Source: Symsagittifera roscoffensis (lineage: Eukaryota > Xenacoelomorpha > Acoela > Convolutidae). From it: a DNA stretch of 64,000 nucleotides. Positions 12,901 to 24,560 of this stretch are shown here, piece after piece. Every line of letters begins with the position of its first letter. The stretch's first letter is position 1. The notes under the pieces were generated by a model that did no database searches, was not told the origin of the DNA, and saw only the letters and a program-made list of their open reading frames with translations. The position numbers were made by a program, and so were the translations under genes. The DNA lies in NCBI RefSeq assembly GCF_963678635.1, contig NC_087062.1, positions 7,800,193 through 7,864,192 on the forward strand. Direction: 5' to 3'.

Positions 12901-13247
12901 ATTTTTCATTCAGTGGTAGCGACCCCATAAGTAGAATAGTTAGATATGGGCACCAATTCCGACGCTTGATTTGTGGCTGAAAAAAGTGAAAGTTGCTCTT
13001 TTTCTTCTTCGCAAGAGCTTTTTTGCCTTTTCCCATAACCTCGCATGAACATCAATGAAGACTATTTATGTTTGTCATGGTTTGATTAGTCTGCATGTAA
13101 ATTTTCACAACAACCGTATAAGGCCAACAATAACTAACTTGTTAAATTTTGCAGGTGGTGGAAAAGAGAATGAGCCAAAAAGATTATTTCGTTTTTTGGA
13201 TTTCTGAAAAAAAATTACCAAAATTTGAGTATCCCTCATAAGAGATC
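9973..13247. other. Intergenic, no supported gene
   Basis: Mostly AT-rich, with degraded R1-like fragments (for example 11210-11740, which includes a phrase like TACGTGCAGTC and a cut-down tail). 12095-12190 matches the right part of the small TIR element at 45424-45643 (CATCACGCATTAAGCC, then a G-rich stretch and AAAAGCC). 12230-12480 is locally less AT-rich with overlapping open frames that I cannot assign to any family. Confidence 0.4.
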
Positions 13248-13278
<31 letters not shown>

Positions 13279-13283
13279 GAAAG

Positions 13284-13380
<97 letters not shown>

Positions 13381-13405
13381 AAGCTTGAGGGAGAGAGAGA
13401 AGAGA
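13248..13405 (+). repeat. (GA)n microsatellite
   Basis: About 155 bp of GA dinucleotides with occasional GGA or AAAG interruptions. Its reverse strand reads as a Ser-Leu repeat, which is a translation artefact. Confidence 0.97.
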
Positions 13406-13984
13406 TTGATGATGGTTTTAATGATATGATGTTTTGTGTCTGTAACAGTAGACCTGGTATTCATTGCCATGCTCGAACATTCATAAAACCTGTCATTCAG
13501 TAAACATGAAAGGCTACTTAGCTGATTGCTAAAATCTGATTGCTGAATTTGTCTGGTGAAAATTGATTTGATTAAACTTCATTTGGTTCGTTAATTTTTG
13601 TTAACTAGTCAAGTTCTGACTAATCTTTTTGAAACGTGTGTCAAAGTAGCGGGAAGCTAGTTGAAAAAGGTATGACGCAATTGCAGTGCCTGACAAATGC
13701 AGCGATAGAAACGTCAGCTGCTTTTCAGTTTTTGTTGTTGTTGTTTTTGTTGTTTTTTGTAGACACTCTACTGTGCTGACGGGGGTGAACCCCACAACTC
13801 CTCAAATAATCAATGGCTGCAGTTCAGTCAAACTCAATCTAGATTTTATCAACCATAGCTCAGAATCTTAATCGTAGACAAGATGACTGATGAGCTTCTT
13901 GTTAACAACTATTTTACATGTTTAACATCGGAAAACAACAATTATAACAAACTCATGTTACTATCCCGCATCCAGTTTCAAGCG

Positions 13985-14262
13985 TTAATAATCGATTATA
14001 TTACAATTTTAGTACCAGTCTTACTGAAATTGAGAAACAATCGATTTTAACCAATAAATAATCGATTATAATCTCTCTTTTTAAAATCAAATTATAATTA
14101 ATTATAATCCATTATAATCGATTATAATCAATTATTTATTTGTCTGTTTTTCGATACAATTATAATCGATTATACTTGATTATAATCCATCATTTTTATT
14201 CAAATTTCTATTTCATTAGTTTTGCAAAAAAATCCGTTATAATAGATTATAATTGATTATAA
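13985..14262. repeat. Palindromic ATAATCGATTAT-type repeats, block 1
   Basis: Many copies of a self-complementary 10-14 bp unit, TTATAATCGATTATAA and close variants (ATAATCAATTAT, ATAATCCATTAT), at irregular spacing. Each unit is its own inverted repeat, so the block can form many alternative hairpins. A second block lies at 14738-14960. Confidence 0.85.
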
Positions 14263-14737
14263 TCCCTTTTGTTTGTCCATTTTTTTCTTCGAAGTGGCAT
14301 CTAAATTGCTTATATTTTATGCTTTTTGAGGATGTTGGTTCCTATGAAAAATGAGAAAAATCTTCTTCAAAAATTTCCAATTAATTCAAATTTATAAATT
14401 TTTTTTATTTCTTCCCCATTAGAGTTGTTTTGTGATGCATATTTTAAGCTTTTTAAACACCAAAACATCAGCTTTTAAACACCAAAGCTTTTTAAACACC
14501 AAAACATCATTTGATTTTGTTTCATGATTGATTCGAAACAATTTATTTTTCATCTACCGCGGGAACCTTTCCACTCATATGAAAGGATCTCTATGAAACT
14601 TTTGTTTCGTGGTAAAATTTTGTGTTCAAATGAACCAAAGTGTTCAAAAGATCTCTTTTTTAGAGATTTTCTTATTGACACAAAAATAATAACCCATAAG
14701 ATATAATTCGAGTAAAGGAAAAGTTCGGCAAAATAAG

Positions 14738-14960
14738 AGATTATAATTGATTATAATCAATTATAATTGATTATAATTGATTTTAAGGGTTTTTAGTAAG
14801 AACTATAATCAATTATAATCGATTATAAGAGATCATAATCTCTTGGTAAATATCACGATTATAATCAATTATAAATCCCTTGAAGACTTAATTTTGGTAA
14901 TTATAATCGATTATAATTGTCAAAAATTCATCATTATAATCCGTTATAATAGATTACTTA
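14738..14960. repeat. Palindromic ATAATCGATTAT-type repeats, block 2
   Basis: Same motif as block 1. About ten variants occur, separated by short unrelated sequence and one TAAGAGATCATAATCTCTT variant near 14825. The 470 bp between the blocks lack the motif but include three TTTAAACACCAAA units near 14450-14510. Confidence 0.85.
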
Positions 14961-16500
14961 CGCCTAAACTTGGATGCAAGATGGCAAACAGATAAAACAC
15001 TGCAGCCGAAATTTCATCAATTTGGCTGTTTTTTCTTCCCCTCCCCCCAACTGCCAATTTTTATAAATGAAAGATTTTTTACATTGTCCCACTGTAATGA
15101 AAATTGGCAGATGGCATATTTTGATCTTCATACTAAAACCTTGAAAAAATCACTTGTTAGACCAAAAAAGTGATATAACGACACACTAACTTTTTGAAGC
15201 AATTAAATTGACGGCATGCATGTTCATTTGCATAAAATTATGATATCATACGATGCATGCAATGGGTGGGGGACAACAAATTAACAGGATGCAAATTTAC
15301 ATGGCAACCCCCTTAGTCTTATCAGAAACGTATCACTCAATATATTATTTTAGAGTGAGGCTACAATTATGAGTGTTGTAGTTTTCGAGAAAAAAAGTTA
15401 AACCAAATCCTTTTTAAAAAGTATTTCCAAAGATTTACGCGAAAAGCTGCTTCTACCACTTTTCTCATGCCAATTGACGCAAAATTTTTTTTCAATGATT
15501 TTTTTTTCAATTTGCGCTCAATGATCGAATCGTCCATATGTCTATTCGGGGGCGTTCAGAGTCTCGAAGTACATAAAACAAACAAAATTTAATAGATTTT
15601 CCAGATTGTAGGAAAATATATGTTTCTGGAACAATTTAGCTTCAGATAAAAATGAACAAAAATAGGGAGACATACTCGGTAATTACTGTCGCAATACTAA
15701 TAATTGCTTACTGGTAAGACCCCTGGACAATTTTTAGGACAGTATTTTGTTTGTGTTGATTGATGCCAGAATCAATTGCAGATCTTTTCTTGCTTTTTTG
15801 CCGGTGACTTAATCTTAAAGAGTTTTGTTTTTCTTCAGTGCTTGTAAATACATAGTTTTAAAAATATGTGTTTTTGCGTTCTTTTTATTTTTTGGCTCTC
15901 ATGTGCTTTGCCACTTGTACTCCGTCTAATCAATTAATATTTTAATTACTTTAATATTTTAATTTAATTAATATTTTAATTGCCACTTGTACTCCGTCTA
16001 ATCAATTAATATTTTAATTACAAAAGAACAGAGCATGAATGAAAATAGAATACATCCCACAATGAAGCAGTAGAGAGAAGAGCTAAAAAGTGGTAAAACA
16101 CGGCAAGAAAAACTAGTTTCAATTGACTGAATTACAGTAGAATCACAAAAAACTGAAGCAATTTGAACGGTTATTTTGTAATTAGGAATTCATCTGATGA
16201 TTTGTGTTTAATCTGATGGTATCATCAAGGGGGGGGCAAAATAATTTTGACCCTCTTTTCAAATTTTGCCTGCGGTTGAGTTTTTTTGGATAAAGACGGT
16301 CTTCATATAATTTTCAAAATTAAAATGGTCGACCAAAGTGAAGGTCACCAAAAGTTTTCGATTTGTATATTTTAAAAATCATCCTTCGAAAAATCGATTA
16401 TGGTTTATCTATCAGAGGTCTTTGTGAAGTATACATTTTTGATTGTACATAAGTAAATGGCTTTGAATAACGCAGATAGTGATCATTTTCTGAGGTATTA
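14961..16500. other. Intergenic upstream of the CARD/death-domain gene
   Basis: No supported gene. It contains a 42-bp direct duplication (15908-15949 and 15980-16021, unit beginning TTGCCACTTGTACTCCGTC, spacing 72 bp) and a G8 run near 16230. Confidence 0.5.
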
Positions 16501-16507
16501 TAATCTG

Positions 16508-16515
16508 TATAAAAA
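16508..16515 (+). promoter_or_regulatory. Candidate TATA box
   Basis: TATAAAAA followed by GCG, about 120 bp upstream of the first ATG (16634) of the gene below. No ATG lies between it and 16634, so it suits a short 5' leader. An AG after TTTATATTC at about 16622 could alternatively be a splice acceptor just upstream of the start codon. Confidence 0.45.
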
Positions 16516-16633
16516 GCGAATAAGCAAACCACAATTGCAGTGCTTTGTTTCATAGTGATTACAATCAGAACAAGTCATAATCACACGTTTGGTAAAAACT
16601 AGAGAAAACACTTTTATATTCAGTTCATTAACG

Positions 16634-18018
16634 ATGCGTCTTGTTGAAAAGTTAGCCTTAGAAAAGTCTCATGATCTATGGATTCAGACATCCGTCAGTA
16701 TTAATTTTCGGTTGCTCCTCGAATTTCTCTTTTCGAAGGCTGTCCAAATTGATGACCATTTGGTGGAAGTTGTCGAGGCAGAAAGAACGTCAAAGGAAAA
16801 GTGCATCAAATTTCTCCAAATCATAAAAGAGTTCACAGGTTTGCAAACAAATTTCACAAAAAATAGAACTCATTTTTCACCGGAATCTTTCAAAAAAAAA
16901 TGTAACTCAAAACAAAAGTCAAGGAACAACAAACGACGCTATTTTAGTCTAGACAGCCGAAAGGAAATCATTTCTTTTGTTTCGGATCTTTTTTTCCAAC
17001 CTTTAAAGTCCTTGATAATAACTTCGTCCGCCTTTGTGTTCAGATTTCCTCTACCCTTTGAGTTAAATTCTTTGGTATGGTCATTAAGTTTACTCAAAGC
17101 CATTTGCAATGTGAATACCATATTTTATTTGCAATTTCAATGCAGTCAAAAGAATACTTACGTTTTTGCAAGAAGAACTCCGATCGGTCAAAAACATTAA
17201 AAGAAACTCTTCAATTGAGGGCATATGAATTTTTTTCGGGCAAAAAAAAACAAATATTCCCAACAGCATGCTTAGAGTCATTTTTACAAACCATGTAAAA
17301 GTTATGGCTTTTGGCGTTTTAAGGTCGTGATTTGTTGGGACGGCTCATGAAGGAAATGGCCATTCAATTAGGCGAAACGAGTCCATTAATAGTCAAAGTT
17401 GAATCTCTTATTTTGGAAACACAAACAGCGCTGAGAAATAAAGACAACTTTATTTCCCATGCAAAACGACTTAACGTCAAAATTTTCGACCCTGTGATTG
17501 GGTTCGATTCACATTTCAGTTTTCTAGCACAGGAAAGGAACTTTGAAAGCATATATTTGATGAAATCTGAAACCAATGAAGTTCATGAAGTTACTGAAGG
17601 TCATGAAGAGCATCAAAAACAAAAAATGGCGCTTATCGAAAAAGTTAAACTTACCGAAAGTGAAAAATCTTTTATTTTGACTACTTTAAAAACCAGAATG
17701 GAGCTCACTGAAATTTTAAAATTTTCTGATTTGGTCAAAGATTACTGGGAAAAATTAGCTGTTGAAATGGATATTGGCGACTTAGTTTACTCAATAAAAA
17801 GCTCTAACCAGTCGAACTACGATCGTTCTATGGAGTGCTTAAACAAGTCTTTTCAGCGAAATTTCTCAAAGTTTGACCGAGAGTACTTGATGAAGTCAAT
17901 CGCACGAGCAGACAACAAATTGCTGCAACAAGACGATCTTTTAGAAATATTCGGCTTTGGAAATTTCAAAAACAAATCGCGCAATGTATATATGTATCTG
18001 AATTTGATAAAACCTTAG
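16634..18018 (+). CDS. CARD plus death-domain-like adaptor protein (CRADD/RAIDD-like), two exons
   Basis: Exon 1 is 16634-16838 and exon 2 is 17324-18018; joining them gives 299 residues ending in TAG. The 485-bp intron has GT (after CACAG, 16839) and AG (TTTTAAG, 17323), and the split Gly codon keeps the frame. Residues about 20-90 have the six-helix hydrophobic pattern of a CARD: LLLEFLFSKAVQIDDHL, then an acidic segment with EAERTSKEKCIKFLQII, then a Gly and RDLLGRLMKEM after the junction. Residues about 201-275 have a death-domain pattern: YWEKLAVEMDIGDLVYSI, a loop with Asp, then SMECLNKSF and EYLMKSIARADNKLL. CRADD has the same CARD-then-DD order but is shorter (199 aa); here an Asp/Glu/His-rich linker adds about 100 residues. 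Death-fold families diverge fast, so I infer the folds from pattern, not from close identity. The likely role is an adaptor in caspase or NF-kB-type signalling. The donor is weak (GTTTGC) and the intron is open in frame for 120 codons, so a retained-intron form is possible. Confidence 0.55.
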
Positions 18019-18106
18019 TTTTGGAAGTTGTAGTATTTATTTTCGTAACGATTATCAATCATAAAAAAGAATCTTTGAGTTGTTTCTTCCTTCGAGTAGA
18101 CAAATC

Positions 18107-18112
18107 AATAAA
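18107..18112 (+). terminator. Poly(A) signal AATAAA
   Basis: A canonical AATAAA about 90 nt downstream of the stop of the CARD/death-domain-like gene, in a short AT-rich 3' UTR. It supports 18018 as the real end of that gene. Confidence 0.6.
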
Positions 18113-20100
18113 TTCAGTAAAATTCTTAAATTATTAAGAGAAAAAGACCGTGTCCTATCATAGCGTTCATGAAGTTTGGATTAATCAATTGAATCTTGGA
18201 GCATCTAAATTAACTAAATTTACTCAAAATATTCATTTGAGCTTTTTTACAAATAATTTATATCTCCTTTTAATTAAGATAAATTCTGCTCATAATTTTC
18301 AATGAAATATACTTGAATTTGGATTCCCAATTTTAAGTAAAATGAAATCATTTTTTTGCTGATAATTTTCTTTTTAAGCTTAAATAATATACTCTAAGCA
18401 ACTATTTTTTAAAACAAAACAACATTAAAAACTGAAGCGACTTACTGCTTTGATTTGTGAAGTGTGAAAAATTTAATATTTAGAGAAACTTATAAAATCC
18501 TTTCTAAATTTGATTCCTAAATTCAGAGGAATTTAAATTGAAGAAGTCAACAATTTATCGGTCGATTTTCCACGAACGCAAAACATCATCGCGATGATTT
18601 AGGGAAAATACCTAGAAACTGAGGTGAAAAAAGCATGAGGAGTTTGAAACCATTTTACACAAAGTCGTCGCACAGATTCGAGTAGAATAAAACAAAATTT
18701 TTATTACAGGATATCAAGAAAACTTTCCAACTGCTTTGTTATGCCTGCGAGAGCAAGTGTTTTATAATCGGGAACGAGACATCTTTCCTGTAAACAATTT
18801 TTTATACAAGAATTCGAAATTGACTTATAATTGAACCAAGGCGCTTACTTATTCCTTAACGCTTTGCCTGGAGGTTAAAGCGGTTACTTTTCCAGCCTAA
18901 AATTTGGGGTTCGATTCCCGGCAGTACCTTGTTTTTTCAGTATACATTTTTTTCGGGTAAATTTTTTTTGTCTTTTAGTTGTCAGATCACTGATTTTTTG
19001 TGTGCTGTAAGCAAGTGGCATGGCATTTGCAAGTGTTTTTCATTTCAGGTGGAAATTAAAACTTCGTAAAAACATTTTTTAAAGTAATTTCTTTTCTGCT
19101 GCTGGTGTTTCCTCTGCGTAATTTTGGTTTATTGCAAAATTCATTTTCAAATGTGTACAAAATTGCCTGGAAGTTTTATGTGATAAAACAAGTATCATGA
19201 AAATGTATTGGATTTTTTTTATTTTATTTTGTTGAGACGCTTTGGAATTTTTTTTCACTTTTGCAAAGTTGTCTTCTTATCGAAACCTATCCAATGATTT
19301 TCAAAAAAAGTTCTCTTGCTGACTTTAATGTCCGCTAGACTCTTTTTCTTTTACACTACTGTCTACAGCCTTTGAAAAAGTCTGCGAGGAATTTTTGCCA
19401 GACATTTTTTTCTCGTTTTCTCAAAAATTACTAGCCTAAAACCTGGGTGCAATGGATACAACTGTGTGGGCAGCTCCCCTGCATATGCAACTACACCAAA
19501 GTTTTGATTTTTCTCAATAACTAAATTTCCTACTCCGAGATTTTAGTTTAAGTCTAAAGAACGGGTTGCGGGAAGCTTCACTGCATAAGCAGTTCAACCT
19601 AACCTTTAAACGAAAAATATGGCTCTCGGAATTGTGAATTTTTGGATTTTTGAAACTTTTAGTTGTTTGCAGGCACTCACTTATGGCACTTGGAAATATC
19701 ATAGCCCTCAGAAAGGTCAATTTTTTTTGCTGAAACTATTTGACTTTTGTCGAAAATTATCCTCCAAAATCTGAGTTTTCGCGTTCAATCGAAGTAACTT
19801 GTTGTAATAATCTCTTATGCTTGAGCGGCAATGCGCAAAAATTTTTACTCAAAAAGCGTTAATTCACGCCTTTAAGATATTAATAATCTCTTTTGCAGCC
19901 TCATATCATTAAAAAAAATTCGCGCGCTTTAACTAGACCAATAACACCGTGAAAAACCCCGTAACACCGTGAAAAACAAATACAGGTCATCTTTTTTTAA
20001 TTTGAGCATATATACTCTGTCAATTTTGTTAAAATTTGGAACAATAAGTTAGCTCAGTAGGAAATAAGGATATCCTGTTAAAGTGAAAGTAGCACAGAGT
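18113..20100. other. Intergenic, no supported gene
   Basis: AT-rich. It contains a tRNA-like fragment at 18866-18935 (separate entry) and, near 19940-19980, two copies of TAACACCGTGAAAAAC. I see nothing else to annotate. Confidence 0.4.
18866..18935 (+). repeat. tRNA-like sequence, SINE head or tRNA pseudogene
   Basis: GGTTCGATTCC (an exact pol III B box) follows a D-arm-like GCCTGGAGGTTAAAGC by a tRNA-like distance. The T stem pairs partly, but acceptor ends do not pair, so this is not a functional tRNA gene. Confidence 0.5.
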
Positions 20101-20990
20101 ACTCCGACCATAGTCTAAAAAAATATGAAAAAATGGTTGTTTTTTCAAGTTAGTGTCGTTATGATCTACGTGTTGGGATAAAAGTTGATCTGAAAAAAAC
20201 TGCTACTTAGGAACATTCGACAGTCATAGTAAAAAAACAAGTTGGACAAAAATGACTAAGACCATGAATAATATATAAAAACAATTTCTGATTTCCAAAT
20301 GGCGCTACAAAAAATTTCAAAAAGAAGTTTACTAGAGTAAAATTAAGTTTTTATGACGTAAACTAAGCAAAAATAAGCTATTGTAAGCAGTGGCATGCGC
20401 AGAAACTTTTTCTAGATGGGGGAGGTTTTTCGAAACATTTGGAAATTTTGTCGACCTTTCTTTAGGTCGACCATTTTGATTTTCCGAGCGCTCCGAAAAA
20501 ACTATGAGGACCCTAATTTAAAAAAAAATTTCTGCACTGCAAGATTTCAAAACACAGGCTAAAAAGACGTTTTGACCAAAAAATTGCGTTTTTCGATGCG
20601 CGCTCCCCCACAAAATTAGATATATTGGCGGCAAGGGGCCTGTAGAAAAATTTTCAGGTTGGTCAGCCAAAAATGACGTTAAGTCAAACCAGAAGGGGAC
20701 CCTTTGGAAACAATTTGGCAACCAGAATGAGGGGAGATGGTCGCCCAACCCCACCTCCCCTTTAGCTCGATACTGATTGTAAGCCTGCTCGCTCGCTTTA
20801 TTTGCTCGAATTTTGACTAAAAATCAAAAATTTTCAACCTGTTTTTCTCGATACTGGGCCAATTTTCGGAGTTTTTCTAATGTCGTTCGAATCACGACTG
20901 AAAGAGCTTTAAATTGATGTATCACTCGACCCATTCCCATAATTATTTGTGGTACCTGATTTTGCTTCGGAACAAAAAGAGCTTCTGAAA
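20101..20990 (-). mobile_element. R2 repeat copy interrupted by a hAT-like MITE
   Basis: Left part 20101-20387 (CTCCGACCATAGTC) and right part 20776-20990 (ACGACTGAAAGAGC, then CACTCGACCCATTCC and TGGTACCTGATTT) match the R2 family in reverse orientation. The MITE at 20388-20775 sits between them. The uninterrupted R2 copy near 50990 shows the pre-insertion arrangement (AAGTCTGCTCGCTTGC). Confidence 0.65.
20388..20775 (+). mobile_element. hAT-like MITE with 8-bp target duplication
   Basis: 388 bp from CAGTGGCATGCGC to CGATACTG, flanked on both sides by the exact 8-bp direct repeat ATTGTAAG (20380-20387 and 20776-20783). Ends of the CAG...CTG type and 8-bp duplications are hallmarks of the hAT superfamily. 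The interior matches the other CAGGGGCGGAT elements (GTCGACC inverted pair, TATATTGGCG). It has no transposase, so it is non-autonomous. Confidence 0.8.
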
Positions 20991-21156
20991 AAAAGAGACT
21001 GAATAAGTAAGAGTTTGATTTTCTAGTTTAGTGAACACTCACTTAAAATTAATTAGGAAGGAACTTTTTTGCTTAGGTTGCTTTGTGTCCACTCAAAATC
21101 AAGTTCCTGAAGTAAGTCACTATGCTTACGGTTTTTTGTGGGAAACTCTCACTACG

Positions 21157-21327
21157 CCAAAGTCAAGGTCACAAACCAAAAATACCTTCATCAGAAAATA
21201 ATCAAAATTAAGAATCGTGAGAAGTCATGAACAAATGCCTTTTCAATCGTGATTCCGATTTCAAAAAAAAAAACAGAAAAAAAGTGCAAGAAAAAACCAC
21301 TGAATTCTCTTGATAGCATTAAAGTGC
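21157..21327 (+). repeat. Duplicated block X, copy 1
   Basis: About 171 bp starting CCAAAGTCAAGGTCACAAAC, repeated almost perfectly at 22044-22215. It is part of the local duplication described at 21841-22421. Confidence 0.85.
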
Positions 21328-21840
21328 TAAACTAATGAATAATTCTCATTAGTTTAGCAGTCATCTTGACAACCCGAGTTTTAGAAAGTTGAGTCGAAAA
21401 ACCACTATGAGGCCAATCATATTAGTGTCCTCAAATGGTGTTATTGCTCATTGACTAAGAAATTTAATAGATGTTTTCCGTATACTTGCCAATATCTAAG
21501 CAAAGCTAAACCTAGGTTCAATCCAAACCACTTAAAAAAGCTTCAATTTTTTCAAAGATAAAATTAAGAAGAAATGTCATTACAGAAAGTATCTCTGCAT
21601 TTGTCGCATAAAAAGTAAATTGTACCTTTAAGAAGATTTTATATGAACCAATATATTTTATGATTGATTGTAGTGAAAACATCGCAAAACTGACCCAATT
21701 TGCCTCATGCAATCAAGTAGTCATAAGGGCATCAGAATACCTTCGCATTTTGATCCGTAATTAGCGTCATCATAGCCCTTCTCACAGGTGAAATCGTATC
21801 CCAGTCGTTCATTAGAACAGAATTCAGAAGTCCTACAAAT

Positions 21841-22421
21841 GCCAGGAGTCTCCAAACACACGTCAAAATCTTTTGAAGTAAAAAAGTAAAAAAACCTTGA
21901 TATGGACCAGAGGCGGATCTAGGATTTTCTCGAGGGGGGGGGGGGGGATTTTGTCGACCTTTTTTTGGTCGACCGAATTGATTTTTCGTTTCGAGCTCTC
22001 CCTAAGCACTGTTTCGTCCCTGTTTTGGCCGAATTTTCAAAACTCCAAAGTCAAGGTCACAAACCAAAAATACCTTCATCAGAAAATAATCAAAATTAAG
22101 AATCGTGAGAAGTCATGAACAAATGCCTTTTCAATCGTGATTCCGATTTCAAAAAAAAAAACAGAAAAAAAGTGCAAGAAAAAACCACTGAATTCTCTTG
22201 ATAGCATTAAAGTGCCAGGAGTCTCCAAACACACGTCAAAATCTTTTGAAGTAAAAAAGTAAAAAAACCTTGATATGGACCAGAGGCGGATCTAGGATTT
22301 TCTCGAGGGGGGGGGGGGGGGGGATTTTGTCGACCTTTTTTTGGTCGACCGAATTGATTTTTCGTTTCGAGCTCTCCCTAAGCACTGTTTCGTCCCTGTT
22401 TTGGCCGAATTTTCAAAACTC
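21841..22421 (+). repeat. Recent tandem duplication, 373-bp period, carrying truncated hAT-like MITEs
   Basis: 21841-22213 and 22214-22421 are head-to-tail copies, the second partial. Each copy starts GCCAGGAGTCTCC and includes a MITE left end (CAGAGGCGGATCTAGG at 21908 and 22281), a long G run (13-15 G) and a GTCGACC inverted pair. The first copy also carries block X. Near-identity apart from the G run means the event is recent. Confidence 0.85.
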
Positions 22422-24560
22422 TTTCAGTTACAATAAAAACTACATACTGCCTAGTAAAAATCATTAACAAGGCAACTAAGCCGACCAAACATAAGCAGAC
22501 ACACAACAGCTCGACAATTTTTTGAAACAGAATGTTTGCCTTTTGAATAAAAAAGTTCTGGCCTGGTTCGAACACAGGACTTTTACCACATCAGGCGTAG
22601 TTTTTTCTCAGAAACCATGTACGTCGAAAAACTAAAAAGGTTTGATTTTGATGTAAGCCAAGATATCTTAAGATTTTCTGAAAATATTTAGTAAAACAAG
22701 AAAATTCCGTGCTGCGGAAACTAAGCCGACAAAAAACCATCAGACTAACGATAGCCCAAAAATTTTTTGAATAGGATTATATGTCTTCAAAAGCTTAATA
22801 CATTACTTCTTAAAACAACTGTCAGTAGTTTCAGTCGACCGGTAGAACTTAAATTTGCACGTGTGCACGTGAATGGAGTCTAGTGATTCAAGTGATTTTA
22901 TTAAACAAGTTGTTAACGCAAAAAAAAACGTTTACATTCCAGTTTGATAAGGCTTGCTTATCGCAAGCGTAAGCAAATTGCTTCGAAAGCGAAAAGTATG
23001 TCATTAAATTCTGGGATGTTATTGTTGAGGAAGCACCATCGCAAGCAACGCAAACAATATGAATTCAAGAGCTGAAATTGCTTTTTTATGAAGCTGATGA
23101 GCTAGACTTACTTTTTAGGCCGCGGAAAAATGACAGACAAAAGAATTGAAAGATCTACTTGGCACGGCATCAAAATTGACTATATATTAAAACGTAATTT
23201 GGCGCAATCGAAATAAGCCAGAAAAAGAACTGTTCGAGCGAACTCTTTTTTAAATACGAAAGCTCCGATTCATGCATAGTGCTCTTGTAAGCAGTTATGT
23301 TAAGGTTAATTTTGTTTTCAATTTCCTATTTGACACACAAACCCGCCGCCAGCATCCACATAAGCAGTCCGATCTGGTCACAACACAATTGGGACCCATG
23401 TGCGATACAAGTCCAGGGAGACCCTGATTCAACAGAAATAATATTCAACTTTTTGAAAATTTTGAAGCAATTTTGTGTAATTTGACGAATTGTAAAGCAA
23501 CTCAGCATGTTTACTTAAGTAATGTGGAGGGGATAGGGTTGAAGAAAAGATACCGCACCAAAAAACAACTCGAAACAAAAAACAACAAGAAAGCCTTGAA
23601 TGTTCCGACTGCATTTAAAAGCCAAATACACAACTTTTGATACAAATCTTGATAAAATAATCGAAAAAAATATATATTTTTTTTCTTCAATACATTCCCC
23701 CAAACGCTATGTAAAGCAAAAAGAGATTTACTAAGCGTCTCCTATGAAAAAAATTCCGTTTAGAATTCTTTGTTAAAATGTCAAAAACTGATTAAAAATT
23801 ACCGCAAGTCTAAACAAGACTGCTCGTATCACGGCAAAGCCCTGAATGTTCCGACTGTTCAATAACTGACCCATTATCTGATAAAAGAAAACCTGAGGTC
23901 CTAAATTTTGATTCGTGCTTGATTTTCTAAAGACCAACTGGCTTGCCTCAATTCATTTTGGCACGATTTTGTGGTGCGGGATAATTGGCCACGCGTAAAT
24001 ATTGCACGTTACACATTCAGCAACAAAATTTAAATCTAGAAGTTTAGTAAGACTCGTTTTATTATCAAACGTAAGCCAGGGTAGTATAATTGTGAGTGCG
24101 ACCCTTCTGAATAGGCGATGATCAACGAATCGATCACCCGTGCGAATATTTTTTTTTGAAAATTTGTCCAAAAACTTTGCCTCAATCATATGTAGTCCTT
24201 ATTTTCTTTGAATATCGGAACAATAATCCACCACTTTCTTCGAAAACTGAAACAACTAGCAAAATTTAAGGAAATTGACAACTCGCAAAACTGCAAATTG
24301 GTTTAAAGCGCGGCAGTGCTACCGCTTGCTGGAGCTGCCGCCAGAAGTAGTATAATGAGCGTGAATCGGTATTTGACACCAAATCTAGATTGTAGTATAA
24401 TAGATTTGTTCATTTTTCTAAGTATCGAATCGAAAAGTAGTTTTCCGAAGTTTTTTTGTTGCAAGTTGTCTCTTTGTTGCACGCAGTCAATGCTATGTAT
24501 TCCAACTGAAGAGGACTGTACAATTTTCCATTTTGGACGACACTTGATCACTATTTTCAG
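22422..24560. other. Intergenic, tRNA-like and R1 fragments
   Basis: 22555-22610 holds GGTTCGAAC within a CCTG...CAGG stem, a tRNA-like T arm and probably a SINE relic. 23815-23860 is an R1 end fragment (CTCGTATCACGGCAAAGCCC). 24300-24350 is an isolated GC-rich patch that I cannot identify. No coding exon is supported. Confidence 0.4.

Noticed and set aside
12202-12930. Overlapping open frames of 68-111 codons on both strands
   Set aside because: No family resemblance in any frame, no good splice pairs, and frames compete over the same bases. It may be a decayed element, but I cannot support a gene.
13246-13470. Ser-Leu repeat protein on the minus strand
   Set aside because: Pure translation of the GA microsatellite.
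21897-22467. Repeated open frames reading GSRIFSRGGGGILSTFFW
   Set aside because: They are translations of the MITE left end and its G run, duplicated with the local repeat; not genes.
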